A DNA stretch of 64,000 bases from Taudactylus pleione (taxonomy: Eukaryota > Chordata > Amphibia > Anura > Myobatrachidae), in NCBI GenBank assembly GCA_031769625.1, contig JAUIMM010000017.1:779001-843000 (forward strand). Direction: 5' to 3'. The notes beneath the pieces are model-generated. The model saw only the letters and a list, made by a program, of their open reading frames with translations, did not search any database and was not told the origin of the DNA. This document shows, piece by piece, positions 44,027 to 54,546 of this stretch. Position numbers and translations under genes: made by a program. Within the stretch, counting starts at the first letter, position 1; every line of letters begins with the position of its first letter.

Positions 44027-44530
44027 GCTGTTGTGAAATGAGAGTCTGCTGGAGTGACATATGGGGGGCTGGAGTGACACGAGGGGCTGCTGAAGTGACA
44101 AATGTGGGGCTGAAGTGCAGGGCCAGTGCAAGGTTTCCGGGTGCCCTAGGCAACATTTCACCCACCGCCCCTGCTCCCTCCAATTCATAATATGCCACAC
44201 ATAAGTCTCCCCAGTTAAATAACATGCCACACAGTGGTGTCCCAAATTCATAATATACTACATAGAATATTACACACAGCAGAGCGCCAAAATCATAATG
44301 TAACTCATAACACTGCCGCCAATTCATAATATGCCACACAACTTTGCCACAAATTCATTATAATCCACTCAGCCATGAATTATGACATTCATTTTTTTTG
44401 TGGACTCAGCGGCGCCCTCCAGTGGCTGACGCCCTTAGGTTGCCTAATGGTAGCACCGCCCATGCTGAAGTGACACATGAGGGGGATTGGAGTGACACAT
44501 GGAGGCGCTGGATTGACATCAGGGGGGGTT
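44027..44530. repeat. GAGTGACAC minisatellite split by a hAT copy
   Basis: Irregular repeats of about 20-25 bp containing (G/A)GGGGCTG(G/A)AGTGACA(C/A)AT fill 44027-44117. They resume at 44465-44530 after the inserted hAT element. Confidence 0.7.
44118..44464. mobile_element. hAT element inside a minisatellite
   Basis: CTGAAGTG is duplicated at 44110-44117 and 44465-44472. Starts CAGGGCCAGTGCAAGG and ends GGTAGCACCGCCCATG. TTGCCTA near the right pairs with TAGGCAA near the left. The interior repeats CATAATATGCCACACA with variants. Confidence 0.85.
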
Positions 44531-44570
44531 GATGGTGTTATGTGAATCTTGTTTTTTTTAATGCATTTTT

Positions 44571-44669
44571 TGTGGATGTGGCTTTTTCAGTGTATTTTAT
44601 GTGGATGTGGCTTTTCCAGCATATTATTTGTGTATGTGGCTTTTTCAGTGTATTTTATGTGGATCTGTT
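44571..44669. repeat. 30-bp tandem repeat, three copies
   Basis: GTGGATGTGGCTTTTTCAGT followed by GTATTTTAT repeats with small changes at 44571, 44601 and 44631. Confidence 0.85.
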
Positions 44670-45257
44670 TTTTTTAATGTTTTTTTTAAATTGTTCTGGC
44701 TTTTCCTTTCCCTTTAATAGTTACCTCCACGGTGATTGTGTGCATGTGCTTTTACATGCTCCTACAAACTTCATACCAGGCGTGTTGCCTAGTAGACCAC
44801 ACCCCTTTTTACACTGCACCAGCGGCATGCACATGAGCTCGACTTTGACATACCTACAGATATTTTTGGGCTCTTTGCCTCTGACAGATTGGCCACCCCT
44901 GCATTAGACAATAAAGGGTCAATGAATAATATACAATATAACACAAAAGATACAAGGACAAACAGTAGGACGATTATTTAATTTTATTTTCACAATAAGT
45001 TTTTCCACTTTCTACAATCTATATGTGTTTTTCACATATTTTGCTGATCATGTCAAAAATCTGTTCCCAATGAACCTTCTTAGGCTCTTTTTATAAAGGA
45101 AGTCGATAAAAGTAAAATTTTAGTTTCAAAATGAAATCGTATAAGTGCACCATCTTCAAGACAACACTTATTTCTCTCTTCTTTTTGCAAACATCTTGGA
45201 AATGCCCAGACCTGCATCAGTTGTAATCTGACATCTCATGAGTCTGTTTAAATACCG
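44670..45257. other. No recognisable feature
   Basis: AT-rich; no motif or boundary identified. Confidence 0.35.
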
Positions 45258-45321
45258 GCTAGAAAAGGAGATAAAGGGATCTGTATCTGGTGCACCAGAT
45301 CCCTTTATCTCCTTTTCTAGC
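45258..45321. repeat. Perfect 25-bp hairpin
   Basis: 45258-45282 and 45297-45321 are exact reverse complements (GCTAGAAAAGGAGATAAAGG and on). The spacer itself contains the palindrome ATCTGGTGCACCAGAT, so the full 64 bases can fold. It lies just upstream of Penelope-like sequence. Confidence 0.9.
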
Positions 45322-45371
45322 TTGTAACTTGTTGGATCTGAGGTAGCACCCCCATCACTAATACTAACTAA

Positions 45372-45682
45372 AGGGGCACATCCACTAGCAAACTCTGAAA
45401 CAACTGCACAAATACGACATTGTAATCGTGCAGTCGTTTCACAGTATAGTCGTGCCTACACTGAACGATCAGTCATTCAGTGTAGGCACCCTCCATCATT
45501 CCTGAACATGGGCAATCCGTCGTTTGACCAGCATGTTCAGGCGATGACAGATGTCAAAAACGACCAGCGGGAGCTCACATCGCTGGTCGTTTTTGACATT
45601 TTCATGGCCGATTTGGGAACGATTAATGATAACGATATCGTCATTCAATCGCTCATTTTAATCGGGTGTTGGATACCCGGCT
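45372..45682. mobile_element. MITE related to 4764-5077
   Basis: Starts AGGGGCACATCCACTAGC and ends GTTGGATACCCGGCT, imperfect inverted termini. Internal hairpins include GCCTACACTGAACGATCAGT and its mirror TCATTCAGTGTAGGC, and AAAAACGACCAGCG with its complement. Confidence 0.65.
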
Positions 45683-45868
45683 GAATTATTAATACTTGGG
45701 GAAGTTTTGTGACATTAGATTGAACAAAGCTTTCCTTTCCTCCGGTCCATAACATGAAAAAATCATCGATGTATCGGGGAAAGGTCAACATGTTGAAAAA
45801 CATGTTCTTCTCCTCATTGAACATGTAAATATTCGCATAGCAGGGGGCCACGTTGCTCCCATAGTCTC
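45683..45868 (-). pseudogene. Penelope-like RT fragment
   Basis: On the minus strand this encodes MAPCYANIYMFNEEKNMFFN and then FPRYIDDFFMLWTGGKESF, which holds the catalytic DD of Penelope-like reverse transcriptases (usual form RYIDDIF). Only about 60 codons remain, cut at one side by a MITE. On the other side it meets the GIY-YIG part in opposite orientation. Confidence 0.8.
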
Positions 45869-46440
45869 CACCGATAGAGAACTACATTGCTTTACACGAG
45901 GTAGGAATATTAAAGACATCATTGTACATACGGATATTACCAATTTTTCAGCAGCATCCGGTTCCGGAAATTTCTTATCTATGGCACCAGGTTGCTATAA
46001 ATGTCTCCGATGTACCACCTGTCGTAACATGATCATCGGATCCTCATTTAAACATCCACATTCAGAACGACAGTTCAACATCAAACATGTCTTAATCTGC
46101 ACTTCAAGCTTTGTCGTGTATATCATCATCTGTCCCTGCGGGCTTTATTGCATAGGGAAAACCATCAGGTCCCTGCGTGAGAGAATGGCCCTTCACCGCT
46201 CAGCGATTAAGGCGGCTTTGAACGGCAAGACCTCGGACCAACCCGTAGCAAGGCACTTTGCGGACAAGCAACACAATCTGTCCGAATTTAAACATATGAT
46301 CATTGATCATGTGCCCAAGACTTTGAGAGGGGGGATCGAGCTAACAAACTCTTGCAGGCAGAAGCCAAGTGGATGTTTGTTTTGGATTCCATCAGCCCAA
46401 ATGGCTTAAACGAGAGGATGACGTGGAATGTATTTTAGAC
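45869..46440 (+). pseudogene. Penelope-like GIY-YIG endonuclease region
   Basis: Encodes the linker with Cys pairs (CYKCLRCTTCRNM) and then the GIY-YIG-type nuclease VVYIIICPCGLYCIGKTIRS with LRERMALHRSAIK, as in Penelope retroelements, where this domain nicks the target. The downstream helical part RHFADKQHNLSEFKHMIIDH is kept. A frameshift near 46340 moves the last block (AEAKWMFVLDSISPNGLNER) to another frame. RT should lie upstream on the same strand but is inverted here (45683-45868). Confidence 0.85.
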
Positions 46441-47100
46441 ACTCAATATTCCAGGAGCCTGATTGCCATTAATAAATGGGTCACGGACAGTAGCTTAAAC
46501 TCTAACGTGTTTTTTAGCATTATAATTTTCTATAGTTGTGCGCTAGCCCCCTGTAGAGGTTTCATCCTTATAGGTTTCCTCATCTATGGGTAACTTAGAG
46601 GGATACCTTTATTTATAACTAAGACATATAACTTTTTTCATGTTAACATACAGTATTTTTGTCGAGTTATTCCTTCTGGCTATGTCTTAATGCATTATGA
46701 GATATGATCACTACTTCTTGCTCCAGTCTGCAGTAACTGTTAGTTATATTTTGTGTCCTACATTTTTTTGTCTCGTTCTGGTTTGCTATCTTTCCATTTT
46801 TTATCACTGCACAGGTGTTTCATTAATTTTTATTATTTCTTATTAGTGGATTTGGTTTTTCTGTTAGCAACACTAGCGGGTCTTCTGCTACGGTGACCAG
46901 TTTACTTCAGTCGCTACATTTTCATTTGTTCACTACACTACAGGCTGGACAGCTTCCTGGTTACCCGGACAACCTGGGCGTCATCAGCGCGATGACGTCA
47001 TCTCTCCAGGACCCGGCAGCCGCGCACTGCTCCACTTCCTGACACGCTTGGGGATTTCTTCTAGGTATTTAAGGTAAGCTCTCTGTTCTTTTTCTTGTTA
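46441..47100 (+). other. Probable Penelope 3' untranslated region
   Basis: T-rich sequence downstream of the GIY-YIG region, with a GC-rich part (GATGACGTCATC, 46991-47002) before the CTTGACAAAG motif. No coding pattern. Confidence 0.4.
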
Positions 47101-47105
47101 CTCAC

Positions 47106-47136
47106 CTTGACAAAGGGGCGCTGATGCCCCAAAACG
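47106..47136 (+). ncRNA. Hammerhead-like terminal motif of Penelope element
   Basis: CTTGACAAAG, then a GGGGC stem with loop GCTGAT and GCCCC, then AAAACG. The arrangement (CTTGA..AA, short stem, (G/A)AAAC) recurs at 47463-47494 and 55356-55388. Penelope-like elements are known to carry hammerhead ribozymes in their terminal repeats. This core lacks the canonical CTGATGA, so function is doubtful. Confidence 0.35.
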
Positions 47137-47224
47137 TCTGCCTGTTTATCCTTTATATGGAATAAAAAAACATACTTCTTTATCTGCCGCTTTGAGACTC
47201 GGAGTGCCACTTCTGTTTGTTGCT

Positions 47225-47260
47225 ATTTATATATATATATATATATATATGTATATCTAT
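47225..47260. repeat. TA microsatellite
   Basis: TA run at about 47228-47251 at the presumed 3' end of the Penelope copy. Confidence 0.85.
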
Positions 47261-47352
47261 CTCAATCCTCGATCCGGCACTCAATAGGAGAATAGATGAA
47301 TACTGGCCCAGTGCCCTCCAAAGAGATCCTTTGCACAAGGCGCTCTGATCAA

Positions 47353-47562
47353 TAATAACCAAACGGCGGCACTCCGGATAAATAATGTGTATACCAAACG
47401 GCTTTAAATGGCAAAGTTTCAGCACCTTTATTAGCGTTTTTTATTTTGCTTTTGATTATAGGCTTGACAAAAGCGCTAATAAAGGTGCTGAAACATTGCC
47501 ATTTAAAGCCGTTTGATATTCACAGAATGTATCCGGAGTGCCGCCGTTTGGTTTGGTTATTA
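47353..47562. repeat. Inverted Penelope terminal repeats
   Basis: Arms about 47353-47436 and 47473-47562 are reverse complements (AACCAAACGGCGGCACTCCG and its mirror, GGCTTTAAATGGCAA and its mirror). The right arm contains CTTGACAAAAGCGC...GTGCTGAAAC (47463-47494), the same motif as at 47106. Confidence 0.8.
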
Positions 47563-47659
47563 TATATACACACACACAAACACGTATAGAGGTAATTAGC
47601 ACTTTAGTGGCCAAAGTTTTATCAAGGGTGCCAGGATACAGTAGGTGCGGCATAGGAGA

Positions 47660-47780
47660 TGGAAAATGGCACTCCAAAGATTTTATTCACAGCATTTGAA
47701 ATATACAGCTAGCTACACGACCCCAGCTCGCTGTATATTTCAAATGCTGCAAATAAACACTTTGAGGCGTTTTCCATGTG
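47660..47780. repeat. Inverted repeat, about 50-bp arms
   Basis: CAGCATTTGAAATATACAGC at 47690-47709 and its exact complement at 47730-47749. Weaker pairing extends to GGAAAA/TTTTCC at the outer ends. Confidence 0.8.
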
Positions 47781-47892
47781 AGATATATATATCGGGGGAA
47801 GGGGGCTTGCGGAGGGGGGCTGAGGGATGTTGAGGGGGGGCCCTGCCCATTTTGTCAGTCCTCGGCCCCACAATTTCTGATGGCAGCCCTGC

Positions 47893-48786
47893 ATGGAAGG
47901 CATTACCACCCACTGTGGAAAGCGCAGTGGCCAACCACAAGTGCTTAATGATCATGACCAGCAGCATCTGGACAGAATTGTCCTTGGTAATAGACAAGCG
48001 ACACTGGCTCAAATCACATCCAAATTTAATGCAGGAGATACCAGACAGATATCCAGCAGGTCAGTGCAGCGTTCTTTAGCTTCCATGGGATATGGGAGCA
48101 CAAAACCCACCAGAGTATCCCTGTTAACACTAAGACACCAGACACAGTGCCTCACCTGGCCTTGTGACGTAGCTAAGTGGACCATGGAGGACTGGCAACA
48201 TGTGGTGTGGTCCGATAAGTCACGATTCTAGTTTTTTTGGACTGATGGTAGGGTTTGGTTGTGGCGCAGACCCCAGGGATCCTGGTTGTCAACAAGCACC
48301 GTGCAGGCTGGTGATGGTTCCATAATGGTATGGGGTGGGTTCTCGTGGCATGGGTTGATCCGCCTGAACACGTCATCGACTGAGTACTACTGTGTTGCAT
48401 TGCTTGATGACCATGTGCAGCCCTTCGTGGACTTCATGTACCCCCACAACGATGGAATATTCCAGCAGGATAATGAACCATGTCATTGGTCCCAAGTTGT
48501 CCAGAATTGGTTGAAGGAGCATTCTGGAGAGTTCAGATGAATGGTGTGGCCACCACGTTCGTCTGACATGAACCCAAGCATTTATGATATGCCGTGAAGA
48601 TCTTGCACCTACAAATATCAAGGAGCTGTGGGAAGCTATCAAGATGTCATGGGTCAACATCTCTCGAGAGGTCTTCAGTCCCTTTGTCGAATCTATGCCA
48701 CGACAAATAGCTGCAGCCTGCCAGGTTACAGGGGGTCCTACACGATACTAGGCATCTATCCCATGACTTTTGGCACATCAGTGTAG
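47893..48786 (+). pseudogene. Tc1-like transposase, 5' truncated
   Basis: A cut-and-paste transposase gene with broken frame. It begins inside the DNA-binding region (DHDQQHLDRIVLGNRQATLA, RSVQRSLASMGY). It continues with WQHVVWSDKSRF (first Asp), DGRVWLWRRPQGSW, GDGSIMVWGGFSWHGL, and FQQDNEPCHWSQVVQNWLKE (second Asp). The third block survives as WPPRSSDMNP, but the expected Glu context is lost. Stops: TAG at 48229-48231, TGA at 48538-48540, then frameshifts through to RQIAAACQ-like sequence. The right terminal repeat CTATCCCATGACTTTTGGCA ends near 48786, followed by TA. The matching left terminus is not adjacent but lies at 42378. Confidence 0.88.
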
Positions 48787-48877
48787 TTGTTGGTACCTTG
48801 GAGCATGAACTAGTAATCATTCTAGTTTTGTTAGGAATGGTTTTAAAAATGTAACTATCTGACCGCCAAAGGTCAAT

Positions 48878-49238
48878 GGGCCTGATCACTACGGATCGCA
48901 ATATAGCGTACGCACAGAATTCAGTGTGAAAGTATGCTAATCCATAGCACGCTATGATGCCTCAGGCTGCGTATGGTATCGCAGTGGATAATTTATGCAT
49001 GCCCCTGCAACGGCGTTGAAACACACTGGCACACCTGCGTTCAGCCGACCACCCCTATCACCACCCACAAACGGCACTTCCTGTCAATCATACTGCGATG
49101 GGTCTGCATAGTCACTGTGATCGCAGTCCCGGTCGCAGTGACCGGTTTCACTCACATGCACTGCAATGCATGTGCAATACGCAAGAATCGGCCGATTGCG
49201 TGCATATTAGCAGCTGCGAACCAAGCTGAATCAGACCC
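48878..49238 (+). mobile_element. GGGCCTGAT-family TIR element, 361 bp
   Basis: AAT is duplicated at 48875-48877 and 49239-49241. Ends GGGCCTGATCACTACGGATC and AGCTGAATCAGACCC. Complete relative of 42452-42945. Confidence 0.82.
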
Positions 49239-49241
49239 AAT

Positions 49242-50230
49242 GTTTGGTGTGAAACTTGCCCTTCCATTTTCCCTTGTCCAAGATGGCTAGTACTGCCTCT
49301 GATGAGTTTGGGACTACAATTTCTGAAGAAAAAAAAATGCTTGAGTATTGTGTCAGCTCAGCTCTTGCTACTTGTTCCTGTTCCTTTTGACTATTTGCAT
49401 GTGTATTGACCTGGCATACATCTGACTACCTGCTTGCATAGAGATAAAGCTCGTATCTGACTACTGGCCTGTGTACTGATTTGCATATTTCTGACTATCA
49501 ACTTGATTCTAACCTGACCACTGGACTTCAGTTACTACACAAGTATTGTAACAGCAATGTACTCCCCAGAAAATGTTGACAGTCAGGTAGTCAAGGAGTA
49601 GCCTGGTCGGGACCTTCGCAATAATGAAATGTTGAAATCCAAACCTTATATTAATTTAAACTCAAGATTAACATTTTATATATAAATTGTTCAATTCTTC
49701 TTAGAGGCCCAGATGTCTGCAGCTTTTTCATAATCAAAGTCTGTAGGTTCTGGTCCCTCTAGTGAACACAGCATCAGATTATTTGCTTCCTGCTATTCCT
49801 TAAACAGGTTCTAATTTGTTTTAAAGTAGAAAATCCCATTTACTTTTTGGACACAAATAAATTTTTTAAGAGCTGACTAGATACTGCCCCACTTGATGCC
49901 TGAACATAGATGGCAGCGCAGCTCAGATAATGCCCCACTTGCTGGTTGGACTGATAGCTAGCACAGACACTGCCACACTTGCTGGCTACACAGCAAACAT
50001 ACAGCCAATGAAACGCAGCAGTGGACGCAGGCTGTTCACTCTCTTCACTGTTGTTCAGCAACTGTTCCCACTTGCAACTGTGCACCCTTCCTTTTACATT
50101 GGGAGAGGGATCTGCTCTGTCCTCAAGTCTGATGCCGCCCAGCACTGTGATACGGCCAATATGTTGCACTGCACTGGTGATTCTATATGAAATGTCAGTG
50201 CTGGGTGTTCAGCCTGAGAAATACAGCATG
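49242..50230. other. No gene; possibly LTR-like remnant at 49330-49580
   Basis: 49370-49540 repeats phrases such as TCTGACTAC.TGC, CTGTGTACTGA and GACCTGG, reminiscent of amphibian LTR sequence. No paired ends, TG/CA boundaries or coding region could be fixed. Open frames at 49840-50190 are overlapping shadows without motifs. Confidence 0.3.
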
Positions 50231-50237
50231 GGGAGAA

Positions 50238-50702
50238 GGGTGTAGTATGTATTGCCGCCGCCCGCGTCAAATCCCGACAGCAGAAGCCCTGCAGAGGTGA
50301 AGATCCCGAAGCTACAAAGGTAAGTACTAACTAACCTATTTTTACCCCCTAACCCTGACCCTCCTTTAGGGGTGTCTAACTCTATCCTCCCCCCCAAGTG
50401 CCTAACCCTAACCCACCTCTAAGTGCCTAAACCTTTCCCCCTCTTTCCCCGCATCCTAACCCTAAGTCTCCCGGGTGGGTGCCTAACCCTAACCCACCCT
50501 TCCCCTAACCTAACCCTCCACCCCTGCGAATGTCCGCGCCCGGCTTACCTTCGTTTGGTAGGCTGGGCGTTGGGCTCCCGGCGTAGGTCTAATGACAGGC
50601 GTCGGGATTTCGACGCCTGTCATTAGTACTTTGCCGGGATTAGAAAGTCGGGAAGCCGGCGGTCAGTATTTAGACCGTCGGCTTCCTGACTACATCCTGG
50701 GG
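50238..50702. repeat. CCTAACCC-rich TIR repeat, copy B
   Basis: Left end GGGTGTAGTATG and right end CTGACTACATCCTG are inverted. GGGAGAA precedes the left end and GGGAGAA follows the right, a possible target duplication. The middle has many CCTAACCCTAACC phrases (for example 50400-50412). A hairpin block follows: CGACGCCTGTCATTAGT with its mirror, and GAAGCCGGCGGTC with GACCGTCGGCTTC. Confidence 0.8.
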
Positions 50703-50712
50703 AGAACACTAA

Positions 50713-51543
50713 GGGCGGTATTCAATTAGCTGCGATAAAACGAAAACTTATCGCCGGAGAAGTTTTCGCCCTATTAGCCAGTTTTGGTGCAATCTTTTTG
50801 CGTATTTTTGCAATGCGCATTCCTGTTTTCCAATTACAAACCACGCAAAAACGCATATGTGCGATATTTGTGCATGGGTAAACTAGAGAAAGTACAGCAC
50901 ATTTTGTGGAAATCAGTCTGTACCCCATAAAAAGCCTGACTGGCATAGGAAATCAATATAGAAGTGTATTACTAGCCCTAATAAAAGTATTTGGGGCTCT
51001 TAAATTGTGTGAAATGGCTGTTATATGCATATTTGCATAAGTGTGGAAATTTGACAAAAAGTAATATTTTTAGGAGAAAATAATAGCTGCAGTTAAATTG
51101 GGGATACATTAAAATGGGTGCAAGTATATTTTTGTGTCTTTAAAGTGCGTTTTAATTTTTTTTTTAAATATACGCCTGCTGCAGCCACCTGCAATCCTAA
51201 AAACACCTGTCCCATCCATACAGCCCCCCAAAACACCTGACCCAGTTCTTTAAACCTATTTTCCTACACTTTTAAAATGTTAACTCCAATTAGGAGGAAT
51301 TAAGTTAAATAAAACAATAAGTCAGGGGGGCCCAAAGGTTCTGAACGAAGTCCCCACATTTTGAGCCAAAAATCGGGCTTTTTCTAATTTTTTCATCTGC
51401 TCTCAGATGGTGAAAATTTTTCGCTGGTTTCTGTCTATGGAGTTTTCGCACATGCAAACACTTCGGGAATTGGATAGCACAATACGCACCTGTGAACGTT
51501 TTTTGACAAAACGCGACTTTTCGCACCTAACTGAATTCCCCCC
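50713..51543 (+). mobile_element. Non-autonomous TIR element, family A copy 2
   Basis: Ends GGGCGGTATTCAATTAGCTG and CACCTAACTGAATTCCCCCC are inverted. The interior aligns with 221-893. This copy keeps both termini and defines the family at about 830 bp. Non-coding. Confidence 0.8.
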
Positions 51544-51645
51544 TGTACAGGATACTAAACCCTTGGAAATGAAATACATCAATTAAACCACTGTTATAAT
51601 TGAATACCAGCTAAAGATGAACTTTCTGAAACATTGTTTCGGAAT

Positions 51646-52200
51646 GGGATTGAAATACCGGTGTCTCAACAGCCGCCGGTTCAAATCCCGACAGTGAGAG
51701 TCCGAGATGAGAGATCCCAACGGGCGTTGCTAAGTACCCTAACCCTCTCCTCCCTCCCCTAACCCTCCTTTAATGGTGCCTAAGCCTAACCTCCCTTTCT
51801 AGTGCCTAACTCTAACCTCCCCCAGGGGTTCCTAAACCTACTCCCCCTTCCCGCACCCTAAACCTAACCCTCCCGGGGGGCTGCCTGTCCCTAACCTACC
51901 CCCCTAGTGTCTAACCCCCCCCTTCCTCTAACCTAACCCTTACCGTCTCCAGGGGGTAGGGTTAGGCTAGAGGAAGGGGGGGTTTACCTCCCGAGGGTCC
52001 CTAAACCTAACCCCCCATCCCCGGGCTTAGTGTTATACTTACCCGTCAGCGGACGTTTGGGATGGCATGGATCGGTCCTCCAGTGTCGGGATTAAGATAG
52101 GCATCGAAATGCTGATGCCTATCTTAAGTCCCTTGCCGGGCAGGTCCAGTCGGGATTTAGCCCGGCGGCATTGCGTCTGCCAGTCTATTAACTACATCCC
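51646..52200. repeat. CCTAACCC-rich TIR repeat, copy C
   Basis: Starts GGGATTGAAATACCGG and contains GTTCAAATCCCGACAG as copy B does. Many CCTAACCTCC/CCTAACCCTCC phrases follow. An inverted tract at about 51955-51985 (GGGTAGGGTTAGGCTAGAGG) mirrors the preceding CCTCTAACCTAACCC. It ends TTAACTACATCCC. Confidence 0.8.
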
Positions 52201-52772
52201 ACTGTTTCATAACTCTCGATTTAAGGAAGTTGTTAAAGATCTTTCTCAAAAAATGCACAGGATACACATACTGACTTTCAAGAGATTCTAATTAGGATAT
52301 CCCAATATGATACATACTAGAGAATTGATAACTTTCCGCCGGGTTCACAATCAACTGCTACTCTCCCTCTCCCCCCCGCCTGGTTTATAAAGGAACCTCA
52401 AACGTTCCATATATCTGTTTATCAATGTCAACTGCATTTTGAAATGTGTCATTCCTGTTTTAAGTCTGAAAGGTTAAAGGGACATGGTGTCTTTTTGCTG
52501 CTTTAAGACAGCGATCTGGCATAGGCCTCTAATTTATTATTAGAGAATCTTATTGAATTTTTCAATGCAATGAGACAAACTTTTGATGATCCCAGTATTT
52601 TGTTGAAACAGCATTTTGATGCTGCATCAGAGGAAATGTTCAGCAGTGGAATATACTGCAGAGATGTCTGAGGTACTACTGTCTGTTTATTGTAAAGGAC
52701 CATGACATATTAATCAGCCTGAGCAGATGTACCTCCTTTATGTGAACCTTTTTTCCACCTTGTATGCAACTT
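52201..52772. other. Unassigned
   Basis: Mixed sequence with AAGATCTTTCTCAAAAAATGC and TGAAACAGCATTTTGATGC phrases; no clear coding or element structure. Confidence 0.35.
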
Positions 52773-53178
52773 ATACCACTTTTATACCAAACTTCTGGGT
52801 CTGACCCAGAGGCTGAAACAGCGTTCCAATCCTGATCATACCCGGAACTTTCCTGGCCCCGACGCAGAATTTTCCCGACTCTGCGCTGTTCACACCGGAG
52901 CCGATTCTGCAGTGACCTGGCTCTTCCGGCGTTGAAGTGGACGCTTGGAGATGACGTCATCTCCAAGCAACACTGAAGCCGGCCAATTGGTCGCCATGCT
53001 GTGCCGGATTGCTCCGATTACACTGCAGGGTGGCATGGGAATGACCCATGGCCAACCCTGCAAAATACCCAAGTTGGATCCCCAGGTCTCTGATCCCGGG
53101 TGGATCCATTTACACTGACAAAAATGCTGGGTTGATGCGCATCAACCTGGGATTTTTAGCTCGGTGTAAAAGCAGTAA
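52773..53178. mobile_element. MITE with TTTTATACC/GGTGTAAAA termini
   Basis: Left ACTTTTATACCAAACTT and right AGCTCGGTGTAAAAGCAGT are imperfect inverted ends. Internal palindromes: GGAGATGACGTCATCTCC (52947-52964), TGGGTTGATGCGCATCAACC near 53130 and GGATCC sites. Non-coding. Confidence 0.6.
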
Positions 53179-54546
53179 TTTAGAAAGACAAGAGAAAAGG
53201 ATTTAACTTACTAATCAGGAACCTACAGCTTCAAATTATTCTGGAAATTCTGAGGTTGACTCGACTAATGAGTCTATGCAAGTAGATAACATTCACAAAT
53301 TGAGGTCAATAACATCAGGAGACGGAGACTTGGTGCCTTTATTGTGTCAGACCTGGACATTGTGTATCAAATTGTACCATAAAACCTAAAAAGACAGTGG
53401 CTAACTTGGCAGGGGCTAACTTTACCCATCAGTCTATGCTATGCTTTCCAATTGTTTGTAATTATCCCTCATCTTTCTTCATTAGAAGCAACTGGGAATA
53501 AGGATTATAATAATTTACACTTCTCCTTTCTAATCTGATTTTCATATTGTTTCAAATTGGATTTCAATTTCAATTTTGTGTTGGGTGCTGCCAGGCCCAG
53601 TGTTTTTCTGGTCTCTTACAGGGTCTGGCATTCACTGCTGTTGCCGCCTCCTCATTCCCCTGCTATTGATGCTCTGTACTCCAGTCTGCAGACCACAAAC
53701 TATATAGGAACGGCCACGGAGCACTACCTGGGATTCTAAGGGGTGGTTGTGTGACTGCTGACTTTACAAGCCTAACTAATTCACCTTGGCCAGCCTATTT
53801 AAAGCCATTTTGAGCACAGATCTGTGTATATATACTAACAGGAGGTCTGTCAAAGCCGCTGATCTTCAGCACCCTAATTATTCCCCCTGCTCCAAACATC
53901 CTCTTCTGTAACATCATGATGTAATGTGCAGGGGGTGAGGTACGGCCCATTGTGCTGATGTGCTCTGTTATGGCACTGTATATACTACTTTTTAGGTGTT
54001 ACCTTCTTCTGTCAAGTCTTGTTGACCTTTTTCCTGACATATTTGACCTATGCTGGTGGAATTGTGGTCAGAGAATATCATTTCCGCCTCCAAACCCATA
54101 GATGGAGCTCAGAATCCGGATATCTTCCTTTTCCAAACACATCTTGTTGCCATTCCATTTCCAGTAGTTCTAAACACTCACACATTAATCGGCCATATTA
54201 TAAGCACAACATTTTGCCAAATTGCCATATTATGGAACGTAAACAAAAATACTAAGATAAAGTATCGGTATTATGAGGAACTCATTCACCTCTTTTCATA
54301 AGGTTTTGGTTCCTTGTATTACCTTTTATAATCTACCTTTGCTTCATTTTTTAGTTTAAGCTCCGCCGTCGGAAACCTTATTTACTCTATAATGATATAT
54401 AAGTTTAGATCTTTTCCCTTGGCCATCAACCAAATGAACCTAAAAACAGATTTTTTTAAATCATGTGCTCTTCTAAATATAACTGGAGTGGGTTTGGGAG
54501 CAGCTGTGGCTAATAAGGTCACCACTCTTCTCAATATACAAACAAG
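53179..54546. other. No recognisable gene
   Basis: No convincing coding region. A few open frames (53557-53739, 54019-54301) have no known motif. The last 120 bases can be read as LINE-like peptide (SLAINQMNLKTDFF), too weak to call. Confidence 0.35.

Noticed and set aside
54380..54546. LINE-like peptide before the giant inverted repeat
   Set aside because: Too short and lacks catalytic motifs.
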